Below are positions 1 through 5,113 of a stretch of 5,396 nt of DNA, one piece after another. A program made the position numbers and the translations under genes. Origin of the DNA: Francisellaceae bacterium UBA6186. GTDB lineage: Bacteria > Pseudomonadota > Gammaproteobacteria > UBA6186 > Azoamicaceae. Numbering within the stretch: position 1 is the first letter of the stretch; every line of letters begins with the position of its first letter. The DNA lies in contig DITK01000038.1 in assembly GCA_002422785.1 (NCBI GenBank), forward strand, positions 1 through 5,396. The letters are read 5' to 3'. Below the pieces are notes generated by a model. That model was not told where the DNA came from, did no database searches, and worked only from the letters and a program-made list of their open reading frames with translations.

Positions 1-868
1 CCCCTAGTAACAGAACAGGATCAAAATTTCCTTGAACAATAATATTCTCTTGCCACTTTTTAATTATATCTACTGGCACAAATTGGTCTACTCCTATAGC
101 ATCAATATTAATTTGATCTATATATTCTTGATACAAATAACCTGACCCTCGTGGAAACCCTATAATAGGTAAACCCGGGTATTTATTTTTTATTGAGTTT
201 ACAATTTTTTTTGTAGGGTTTATAACAAAATCTTCATATTCTTCTCCAGATAAAACACCAGCCCAGGAATCAAATAATTGTATTATATCTACCCCAGCAT
301 CTATTTGGCCTACGAGATATTCAATAGTTTTCTCTGTAATTATATCGATTAATTGTATCGCTAATTTTTTCTTGTTATAAAGAAAATTTTTACTAACAGA
401 AAAATCTTGTTTGCCTTTTCCCTCGAGCATGTAGCTAGCTACAGTCCACGGACTACCTGCAAATCCAATTAATGATTTGCTTTTGTCTAGAGACATCCGC
501 ACTTTACTTACCGTATCATATATACAATTTACTTTTTTATCAAAATTATTATTTATATTAATCAGGTCTTTATCTGATTCGAATTTTTGTAGTATAGGTC
601 CTTCTCCTTTTTTAAAAGCAACTTTCCATCCAAAAGCATGAGGCACTACCAAAATATCTGAAAAAATTATAGCTGCGTCAAAATCAAATCTATCTATAGG
701 TTGAAGAGTAATTGCTTTTGCTTTTTCAGAATCATAACATAGTTCTAGAAAGTCTGTGACATTCTTTCTTATTTCCATGTATTCAGGTAAATATCTACCT
801 GCTTGCCTCATAAACCAAATAGGAATATTATTATTTTTTCGTTGAAATGTATCTTGTAAAAGAGTCAT
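1..868 (-). CDS. hemE: Uroporphyrinogen decarboxylase, C-terminus cut by window edge
   Basis: HemE is the cytosolic, cofactor-free heme-pathway enzyme that removes four acetate carboxyls from uroporphyrinogen III to give coproporphyrinogen III. I translated the minus strand from the ATG at 868-866; 289 codons are open to the window edge. The family signature PIWFMRQAGRYLPEY is at residues 16-30, with R21 and R25 matching substrate-binding Arg37/Arg41 of the human enzyme. FSDIL (69-73) carries D71, matching catalytic Asp86. GSPWTVASYMLEG (138-150) supplies Y146 (human Tyr164), and LFDSWAG (198-204) supplies S201 (human Ser219). GNFDP near residue 283 matches the family's GNLDP. The family is about 340-350 residues long, so roughly 55 residues, including the C-terminal histidine region, lie outside the window. 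GVDQFVPVD near residue 262 stands where many relatives have a GLDW-type motif. No clear Shine-Dalgarno precedes the start. hemE flanks oriC in several alphaproteobacteria, which supports the reading of the adjacent spacer. Confidence 0.97.
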   Translation of the reverse strand, partial: MTLLQDTFQRKNNNIPIWFMRQAGRYLPEYMEIRKNVTDFLELCYDSEKAKAITLQPIDRFDFDAAIIFSDILVVPHAFGWKVAFKKGEGPILQKFESDKDLININNNFDKKVNCIYDTVSKVRMSLDKSKSLIGFAGSPWTVASYMLEGKGKQDFSVSKNFLYNKKKLAIQLIDIITEKTIEYLVGQIDAGVDIIQLFDSWAGVLSGEEYEDFVINPTKKIVNSIKNKYPGLPIIGFPRGSGYLYQEYIDQINIDAIGVDQFVPVDIIKKWQENIIVQGNFDPVLLLG

Positions 869-886
869 AAATTTTTCTGCTGAATA

Positions 887-949
887 AATTAGTAAAGATA
901 TATATTTATTATAAGTTGTTGTTGTCTAATTAATAATGTAAATTATTAT
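887..949. other. AT-rich candidate DNA unwinding element
   Basis: Positions 891-950 contain only 8 G/C in 60 bases (about 13%), the most AT-rich block of the spacer. It sits directly beside the first perfect DnaA box and the IHF site, the usual arrangement for the duplex-opening region of an origin. It also contains the hemE promoter candidate. No clear tandem 13-mer repeat is visible, so the call rests on composition and position only. Confidence 0.45.
908..936 (-). promoter_or_regulatory. Candidate hemE promoter
   Basis: Reading the minus strand, a perfect -10 hexamer TATAAT lies at 913-908, preceded by a 17-base spacer and a poor -35 TTATTA (936-931). This would start transcription near 901 and give a leader of about 33 bases before the hemE ATG. 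An alternative is TAGACA (928-923, five of six -35 bases) with TATATA (904-899) at 18-base spacing. The AT-rich background makes chance -10 matches likely, so the call rests on position and spacing. Confidence 0.4.
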
Positions 950-958
950 TTATCCACA
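950..958 (+). promoter_or_regulatory. DnaA box, perfect consensus
   Basis: TTATCCACA matches the strong DnaA-binding 9-mer exactly. It is the leftmost box of the origin, adjoining the AT-rich block on its left and the IHF consensus five bases to its right. Confidence 0.85.
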
Positions 959-962
959 TAAT

Positions 963-975
963 TATCAACTATTTA
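963..975 (+). promoter_or_regulatory. Candidate IHF binding site
   Basis: TATCAACTATTTA fits the IHF consensus WATCAANNNNTTR at every defined position. It begins 5 bases after the perfect DnaA box at 950-958. IHF binding has been reported at the Caulobacter and Rickettsia prowazekii origins, where DNA bending would help DnaA open the duplex. The consensus is degenerate and the region AT-rich, so a chance match is possible. Confidence 0.5.
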
Positions 976-1025
976 TTCCAGAGCATAATCTTAATAGATT
1001 TATCATATTTATAAGGATATACAAT

Positions 1026-1034
1026 TTATTCACA
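1026..1034 (+). promoter_or_regulatory. DnaA box, TTATTCACA variant
   Basis: TTATTCACA fits the relaxed consensus TTWTNCACA. It forms the left arm of the inverted repeat and faces the perfect box at 1058-1066, with 23 bases between them. Confidence 0.75.
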
Positions 1035-1057
1035 TATGATATTATAAGATATTTTTT

Positions 1058-1066
1058 TGTGGATAA
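1058..1066 (-). promoter_or_regulatory. DnaA box, perfect consensus, reverse orientation
   Basis: The plus strand reads TGTGGATAA, so the minus strand carries an exact TTATCCACA. It is the only perfect box in reverse orientation and forms the right arm of the inverted repeat. Confidence 0.85.
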
Positions 1067-1114
1067 ATTGTCTTTATGATGTTTATATACCAATAGATTT
1101 AAGGGGTATATAAT

Positions 1115-1123
1115 TAATCCACG
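1115..1123 (+). promoter_or_regulatory. Weak DnaA box
   Basis: TAATCCACG differs from TTATCCACA at positions 2 and 9. It lies 3 bases before the better box at 1127-1135, so the two could act as a weak tandem pair of the sort that ATP-DnaA fills cooperatively. A comparable weak match in reverse orientation (ATACCCACA on the minus strand) is at 1158-1166. Confidence 0.35.
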
Positions 1124-1126
1124 ATT

Positions 1127-1135
1127 TTATACACT
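1127..1135 (+). promoter_or_regulatory. DnaA box, one mismatch
   Basis: TTATACACT matches TTATNCACA except for the last base. Its place between the inverted-repeat boxes and the rightmost perfect box suggests it belongs to the same array. Confidence 0.5.
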
Positions 1136-1190
1136 AATTTAGATTTATTGATATTTATGTGGGTATTCTTTAGCTTTTAATTAGGTATTT

Positions 1191-1219
1191 TTGTAAACCT
1201 AAGACCTATTAGCTATATA
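1191..1219 (+). promoter_or_regulatory. Candidate promoter of the ppsR-coaE-dnaQ operon
   Basis: TTGTAA (1191-1196, four of six -35 bases) is followed after exactly 17 bases by TATATA (1214-1219). TATAAC at 1216-1221 is an alternative -10. Transcription would begin around 1226, leaving a leader of only about 20 bases with no visible Shine-Dalgarno. The predicted start falls inside the DnaA box at 1222-1230. Confidence 0.45.
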
Positions 1220-1221
1220 AC

Positions 1222-1230
1222 TTATCCACA
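1222..1230 (+). promoter_or_regulatory. DnaA box, perfect consensus, at ppsR transcription start
   Basis: TTATCCACA is an exact match ending 17 bases before the ppsR ATG. It overlaps the expected transcription start of the operon. It may serve as the right edge of the origin, as an operator, or as both. Confidence 0.85.
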
Positions 1231-1247
1231 ATTCAAATGTGTATTAT

Positions 1248-2075
1248 ATGAAAAAGCTTGTAGTCCACTTAGTTTCCGAGTCATCTGGTCAAACAGTAAA
1301 ATATGCTGCAAAGACTGCCCTAGCTAAATTTAGTGATATAGAGGTAAAAAAATACCATTGGCCTATGACTAGAAATGAAGATTTGCTTAATGAAGCCTTA
1401 AAAAAAATATCACAAAAACCTGGTATCGTACTATATACTATTTCAAATGATACATTAAAAGACAAGTTAAAGAGATTTTGCTTAGATTCAAAAATGCCTT
1501 GTATTTCTGTGGTTAGCAAAATCGTTAATGAAATATCAGATTATTTAGGGGTTAGTACTGATGATAATATTGGTTTTAAAAATAAATTTGACGAAACTTA
1601 TTTTGATAAAATAGAAGCTATAGAATACTCATTAAAGCACGACGATGGCCAAATTCTAGAGGACTTAGATGAAGCTGATATAATATTAATAGGACCCTCT
1701 CGAACTTCTAAAACTCCAACTTCAGTTTATTTAGCATATAATGGTTTTAAAACTGCAAATATTCCTTTTGTTGGCGGTTCGGAATTTCCATCGGTTTTAA
1801 AAATGCTGAGAAAACCAATTATTTTTGGTTTTGTTATAAACCCTAGTATTCTTGTAGAGATAAGGGAAAACAGAATGCATTTATTGCAAATTAAGGAAAG
1901 TTCCGATTATACTGATATTAAAGTAATTCAAGAGGAATGCCGGGAAGTACGAAGGTTATGTTCAGTTAATAATTGGCAAGTTATAGAAGTTTCAAGACGT
2001 TCCATAGAAGAAACAGCTGCTATAATAATGAAATATTATTATGAGCATAAAAAAATGCGAGATTTAAATAAATGA
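1248..2075 (+). CDS. ppsR: Pyruvate, phosphate dikinase regulatory protein (DUF299 kinase/phosphorylase)
   Basis: Members of this family are cytosolic bifunctional Ser/Thr enzymes that switch pyruvate phosphate dikinase or PEP synthetase. They inactivate the target by ADP-dependent phosphorylation and reactivate it by phosphate-dependent removal of the phosphate. The opening MKKLVVHLVSESSGQT is the family's typical start. The nucleotide-binding loop GPSRTSKT is at residues 149-156, preceded by the hydrophobic strand ADIILI and followed by PTSVYLA. A Y-x-AxNGxKxANIP region follows at about 163-173, and RRSIEETA is at 250-257. I chose the ATG at 1248 (275 residues) because it gives the standard N-terminus; an in-frame GTG at 1239 would add only MYY. 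It is the first gene of an operon, sharing ATGA (2072-2075) with coaE. This homologue sits next to the origin in Rickettsia and Caulobacter. Which of the two targets it controls cannot be told here, because neither is in the window. Confidence 0.94.
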   Translation: MKKLVVHLVSESSGQTVKYAAKTALAKFSDIEVKKYHWPMTRNEDLLNEALKKISQKPGIVLYTISNDTLKDKLKRFCLDSKMPCISVVSKIVNEISDYLGVSTDDNIGFKNKFDETYFDKIEAIEYSLKHDDGQILEDLDEADIILIGPSRTSKTPTSVYLAYNGFKTANIPFVGGSEFPSVLKMLRKPIIFGFVINPSILVEIRENRMHLLQIKESSDYTDIKVIQEECREVRRLCSVNNWQVIEVSRRSIEETAAIIMKYYYEHKKMRDLNK

Positions 2076-2644
2076 AATCTATTGCTATTACAGGAAGTTT
2101 CGCTTCAGGAAAAACTTTTGTGCTAAAATATCTAGAGAAAGCAGGATATAAAACTTTTTCATGTGATGATTATGTGAGAGAACTTTATTTAGAGCCAAAT
2201 ATTCGAAAAGATATACTTTGTCTTTTTGATAAGAAATTATTTAAAAATGGTTTTGATAAGAAAAAGTTAAGCCAGATCATCTATAGTGACGACAATCAAC
2301 GAAGAAAACTCGAACAATATATACATCCTAAAGTGAGAAAAGGAATTAATGATTTCCAAAATAAGCATCTTAATGAACTACTTATTTTTGTAGAAGTACC
2401 TCTATTATTTGAGACTGGATTTAACAGTTATTTTGATTATTCTATATGTGTTTACTGTAGTGAAGAAAGTAGAAAAGACAGAGCCACGGAAAGAGGTGAT
2501 TTTTATTTGAAAATTTATAGCAAAATAAAAAATATACAATTACCTCAAGAGAAAAAGAAAAATTTGGCAAATTTCCAAATAAATACAGACTTAGATATTG
2601 AGATTCAAATTAAGGAAATTATCGCTAAGGTACAATTAGTATGA
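2072..2644 (+). CDS. coaE: Dephospho-CoA kinase
   Basis: CoaE carries out the last step of coenzyme A synthesis in the cytosol: ATP-dependent phosphorylation of the ribose 3'-OH of dephospho-CoA. The 190 residues are near the family's usual length of about 200. Walker A is GSFASGKT (8-15). The substrate-side acidic motif appears as CDDYV (31-35), HPKVR is at 85-89, and the strand VEVPLLFE (107-114) matches the family's DVPLLFE. The LID region (about 133-162) is diverged: the arginines in RKDRATERGD are present, but the usual RxxxQ is replaced by KIKNIQ, and the ending has INTD where relatives have IxN. The start codon lies within the ppsR stop (ATGA, 2072-2075) and its own stop overlaps the dnaQ start in the same way, so translation is probably coupled along the message. 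Family assignment is firm; full activity is likely but inferred. Confidence 0.93.
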   Translation: MKSIAITGSFASGKTFVLKYLEKAGYKTFSCDDYVRELYLEPNIRKDILCLFDKKLFKNGFDKKKLSQIIYSDDNQRRKLEQYIHPKVRKGINDFQNKHLNELLIFVEVPLLFETGFNSYFDYSICVYCSEESRKDRATERGDFYLKIYSKIKNIQLPQEKKKNLANFQINTDLDIEIQIKEIIAKVQLV

Positions 2645-3315
2645 GAGAGATTATACTAGATACAGAGACTACTGGACTTGATCCCAAAGATGGTCATAAA
2701 GTTATCGAAATTGGTGGAGTGGAAATGATTAATAAGGTCATCACCGGTAACAAATTCCACTATTACATTAATCCGGAAAGAGATGTACCTCAAGACGCTT
2801 ATCGAATTCATGGGATATCGAGTGAATTCCTTAAGGATAAACCTTTATTTAAGGATATTGCTAATGAATTTATTAATTTTATTCAAAATGCTAAACTGGT
2901 TATCCACAATGCTCCGTTTGATATAAAATTTCTTAATTATGAATTAACATTGTTGAACTTACCTTCTATTGAGCTTGCTGGAGTTATAGACACTTTAGCA
3001 ATTGCCAGAAGAACTTTTCCGGGAGCAAGAGCCAATCTAGATGCTTTATGCAAAAGATTTAAAGTTGATAATACAAATAGGCAGTTTCACGGAGCTCTTA
3101 AAGATGCTTATTTGCTATCTGAAATATACGTTGAATTATCAGGTGGAAGACAAGTTAGGTTCTCCTTAAAAGAAACGAATGATAATATATTAAAACCCGA
3201 ACAAAACATTCAATATACCGGAAAAGGTAATAAAATAGTAGTTATTCCAACTAACAGCGAGCTGAAAGAGCATAATGCTTTTCTTTCTAAGTTTATTAAT
3301 TTAAAAACGATATAA
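2641..3315 (+). CDS. dnaQ: DNA polymerase III epsilon subunit, 3'-5' proofreading exonuclease
   Basis: DnaQ removes mismatched 3' ends during chromosome replication, bound to the polymerase alpha subunit in the Pol III core. All DEDDh residues are present: D7 and E9 in LDTETTGLD (Exo I), D94 in HNAPFD (Exo II), and H150 and D155 in HGALKDAYL (Exo III). RIHGIS (55-60) is also typical of bacterial epsilon subunits. After the nuclease fold comes QVRFSL (171-176), placed as the clamp-binding QTSMAF segment is in E. coli epsilon. It should contact the sliding clamp, though this is inference from position. The remaining 48 residues form a hydrophilic tail, as expected for the alpha-binding part. 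Length (224) is normal for alphaproteobacteria. The ATG overlaps the coaE stop (ATGA, 2641-2644), and dnaQ is the last gene of the operon. coaE-dnaQ adjacency is common in alphaproteobacteria, where secB often follows; here it does not. Confidence 0.95.
   Translation: MREIILDTETTGLDPKDGHKVIEIGGVEMINKVITGNKFHYYINPERDVPQDAYRIHGISSEFLKDKPLFKDIANEFINFIQNAKLVIHNAPFDIKFLNYELTLLNLPSIELAGVIDTLAIARRTFPGARANLDALCKRFKVDNTNRQFHGALKDAYLLSEIYVELSGGRQVRFSLKETNDNILKPEQNIQYTGKGNKIVVIPTNSELKEHNAFLSKFINLKTI
2900..2908 (+). promoter_or_regulatory. Perfect DnaA box sequence inside dnaQ
   Basis: TTATCCACA occurs within codons 87-90 (V-I-H-N) of dnaQ. V-I-H-N is a conserved exonuclease segment, so coding constraint alone can explain most of the match. 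A role in titrating DnaA about 1.7 kb from the origin is possible but unproven. Confidence 0.25.
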
Positions 3316-3331
3316 TATATTTAAATAGCTG

Positions 3332-3374
3332 AGTTTTATTTTTGTAGCTAAAAATCAACTATTAATTTGTTTTT
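3332..3374 (+). terminator. Possible AT-rich terminator after dnaQ
   Basis: ATTTTT (3338-3343) and AAAAAT (3350-3355) can pair around a 6-base loop. AGTT (3332-3335) and AACT (3357-3360) extend the stem across a small bulge, and a T-rich run lies at 3366-3374. The stem is almost all A-T and would be unstable, so this is a weak call supported mainly by its position 16 bases after the dnaQ stop. Confidence 0.3.
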
Positions 3375-3405
3375 AATAGGAATTATTCCCAATAATTTTG
3401 TTTAA

Positions 3406-3434
3406 TAGATTTATTCATGTAGCTTAACTATACT
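3406..3434 (+). promoter_or_regulatory. Candidate promoter of the SBP-TRIC gene
   Basis: TATACT (3429-3434) matches five of six -10 bases. With a 17-base spacer the -35 would be TAGATT (3406-3411), a three-of-six match. Transcription would start near 3441, about 20 bases before the ATG. The gene has no strong Shine-Dalgarno; the nearest purine-rich bases are in ACGGCA. The 145-base gap after dnaQ fits a separate transcript. Confidence 0.35.
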
Positions 3435-3460
3435 AAAGAAATATATTAACGGCATATAAA

Positions 3461-5089
3461 ATGTTAATTTTTAGGTGTAAATTCCTATTAGTACTTTTGT
3501 TTCAGCTGCTTATAAATTGCAGTTTGGCAGATGATAAGGTCACCCAAAAAGACAATGAGGTAAGTAACAAAAAACCTAATTACAATTGTAGTGACAATTT
3601 AGATAAGAAAGTTTTGCATGGGGGATGGTATTTATGGGAGCCTTATCAATTTAACAAACTAACAGCTGGGGGATATAACCTTGTTGGCATGGATATCGAA
3701 CTCCTAAAGAATATTGCTCACCTTGTCGGGGTTTCTATCGAGACTGAACCGGTTAATTGGCAACAACATCAACAAGACTTAAAAGATGGTATCCGTGATA
3801 TTGCCTCGGGTGCTACGTATACCGATGCAAGAGCTGAATATGTTTATTTTTCAGTTCCATATCGCTATGAAGAAAACTCTCTATTCATGATGAATAATAG
3901 TATTAAGGATCTAAGTTTTGAATCTATTTCCGAGTTTTTGGCTCAAGTTAGGTTACAAAATTTTGTTTTAGGCATAACAAAAGGTTTTATTTATGCTGAT
4001 CCTCAAATTAACCTGTTTATTAAAGATGAGGCTAATAATGATATAATAGTCACTTATGATAATGATGTTGATGCGTTGCACGGTCTTATTCACGGAGAGA
4101 TAGACGGTTTTATCTCAGATAGAATTGTAGGGGCAGCGGCAATATTGACTCAGAAAGTTGATGCACATATTAAAGAGGTTCAGTTAAATATAAAAACCCC
4201 AATACATTTTATGTTTAGCAAGAAATCTGTTCCTCTTGAACTCGTAGACAGATTCAATACTGAAATAAAAAAATTTTCGAGTAGCGATGAATACAAGAAA
4301 ATAGTTAAAACCTATTTATATCCGGTAATGTTAATGCAAACAATTGATTCCGAGTGGTTCTATTTCATCGGTGTAATGGGGACTATCGCATTTGCTGTTT
4401 CTGGTATAGCAATTGCTGCAAAGGAGAATGGAACTTTATTTGCTACCTTTTTATTTGCTATGCTACCTTCTGTTGGTGGTGGGATAATGAGAGACATTAT
4501 TATTAATAGAGAAGAAGTGGGAATATTTCTGACACCTTCTTACATCTATTACATACTGATAATGGTATTGATAGGTTTCTCAACAATAAGACTTCTTGAA
4601 TATTATAATAAAAGGGCGAGTGAAGATGAGCTGGTAGATAAATTCTGGGATAACATATTAGTCGTTGGTGACGCTCTGGGTCAAGCATCTTTTATTGTTA
4701 CGGGAGTGTCTATAGCTATTATGGCAAAAATAGAACCAATAGAACTTTGGGGGCCATTTTTTGCATTTCTTACCGCTAATGGTGGAGGCATTTTGCGTGA
4801 TCTGATTCGGAAGAAGCATGAAATAGTATGTTTAACAGGAACTCTTAACGCTGAGATAGGGGTGTTATGGGGACTGGCATTTAGTATTTATTTAAATGTT
4901 AATTCTTATGATCCTAATCCAACGGGTATTAGAAATGCAGTGATAATTGTGGTAACAGGATGTTTCCTTACAAGGCTTGTTGCTCACTACTTTAAAATAA
5001 TAAATGTTAAATTTAGATCTGATAATGAATCAATTCCAGTTGAAACAAAGCAAGAGATGGAGCAACCTAAAAATAGTAATTTAACGTAA
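3461..5089 (+). CDS. Periplasmic amino-acid-type binding domain fused to a TRIC/UPF0126 cation channel
   Basis: The 542-residue protein joins two families. Residues 1-23 are a Sec signal peptide with probable cleavage after SLA; C20 follows LIN, a poor lipobox. About 50-290 is an SBP_bac_3 domain: GMDIELLKNIA (76-86), ATYTDARAEYVYFSVPY (118-134), LGITKG (170-175) and DGFISD (215-220). R124 and D220 fall where amino-acid-binding members hold the ligand carboxylate and amino group. About 297-510 is TRIC/UPF0126, built as two repeats carrying GGGIMRD (339-345) and GGGILRD (441-447). I estimate membrane helices near 299-319, 323-338, 361-378, 397-422, 426-440, 461-479 and 492-510, then a hydrophilic tail. 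TRIC proteins are trimeric K+-permeable channels with the N-terminus outside the cytosol, which places the binding domain in the periplasm as the signal peptide requires. Ligand gating is my inference; an amino-acid transporter or sensor is the alternative. There is no partner ABC permease or ATPase beside it. The domain calls are firm, the function open. Confidence 0.9.
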   Translation: MLIFRCKFLLVLLFQLLINCSLADDKVTQKDNEVSNKKPNYNCSDNLDKKVLHGGWYLWEPYQFNKLTAGGYNLVGMDIELLKNIAHLVGVSIETEPVNWQQHQQDLKDGIRDIASGATYTDARAEYVYFSVPYRYEENSLFMMNNSIKDLSFESISEFLAQVRLQNFVLGITKGFIYADPQINLFIKDEANNDIIVTYDNDVDALHGLIHGEIDGFISDRIVGAAAILTQKVDAHIKEVQLNIKTPIHFMFSKKSVPLELVDRFNTEIKKFSSSDEYKKIVKTYLYPVMLMQTIDSEWFYFIGVMGTIAFAVSGIAIAAKENGTLFATFLFAMLPSVGGGIMRDIIINREEVGIFLTPSYIYYILIMVLIGFSTIRLLEYYNKRASEDELVDKFWDNILVVGDALGQASFIVTGVSIAIMAKIEPIELWGPFFAFLTANGGGILRDLIRKKHEIVCLTGTLNAEIGVLWGLAFSIYLNVNSYDPNPTGIRNAVIIVVTGCFLTRLVAHYFKIINVKFRSDNESIPVETKQEMEQPKNSNLT

Positions 5090-5113
5090 TTAATGTGCCG
5101 TTTAGTAAAAGAA

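Larger units (their letters stand above)
1021..1071. repeat. Inverted repeat pairing two DnaA boxes
   Basis: The left arm ACAATTTATTCACA (1021-1034) and right arm TGTGGATAAATTGT (1058-1071) are reverse complements at 13 of 14 positions, separated by 23 bases. Each arm contains a DnaA box, and the symmetry extends five bases beyond the 9-mer at the outer ends. The single mismatch is the position DnaA tolerates (TTATTCACA against TTATCCACA). Confidence 0.8.
869..1247. other. oriC: Chromosomal replication origin (oriC) between hemE and ppsR
   Basis: This 379-base gene-free spacer has about 21% G+C (78 G/C by hand count). It holds three perfect DnaA boxes TTATCCACA (950-958, 1058-1066 minus, 1222-1230), a TTATTCACA (1026-1034), a TTATACACT (1127-1135) and weaker boxes at 1115-1123 and 1158-1166. 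There is also a consensus IHF site and a very AT-rich stretch suitable for unwinding. The flanking genes, hemE leftward and the DUF299/ppsR homologue rightward, are the pair reported around the origins of Caulobacter crescentus and Rickettsia prowazekii. What is seen is the box cluster and gene order; origin function is inferred from conserved synteny. The spacer also has to hold the divergent hemE and ppsR promoters. I found no GANTC (CcrM) site inside it; the nearest is GAGTC at 862-866 at the hemE start. Confidence 0.88.

Noticed and set aside
962..970. TTATCAACT as a further DnaA box
   Set aside because: It has two mismatches in the critical CCACA half, and the same bases are better explained by the overlapping IHF consensus.
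1239..1247. GTG at 1239 as the ppsR start
   Set aside because: It would add only MYY before the family-typical MKKLVVHLVSESSG start and lies very close to the predicted promoter; the ATG at 1248 is the better choice.
1289..1519. 76-codon minus-strand open frame opposite ppsR
   Set aside because: It lies wholly within the well-supported ppsR gene, has no recognisable motif, and its content is explained as the complement of ppsR codons.
3379..3389. GGAA-TTA-TTCC palindrome in the dnaQ to SBP-TRIC spacer
   Set aside because: A four-base stem is too short to call an operator or terminator in such AT-rich DNA, and I see no second copy.
4503..4688. 61-codon minus-strand open frame opposite the TRIC domain
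   Set aside because: It is antisense to a conserved membrane domain and has no start context or motif; it is a chance open frame.
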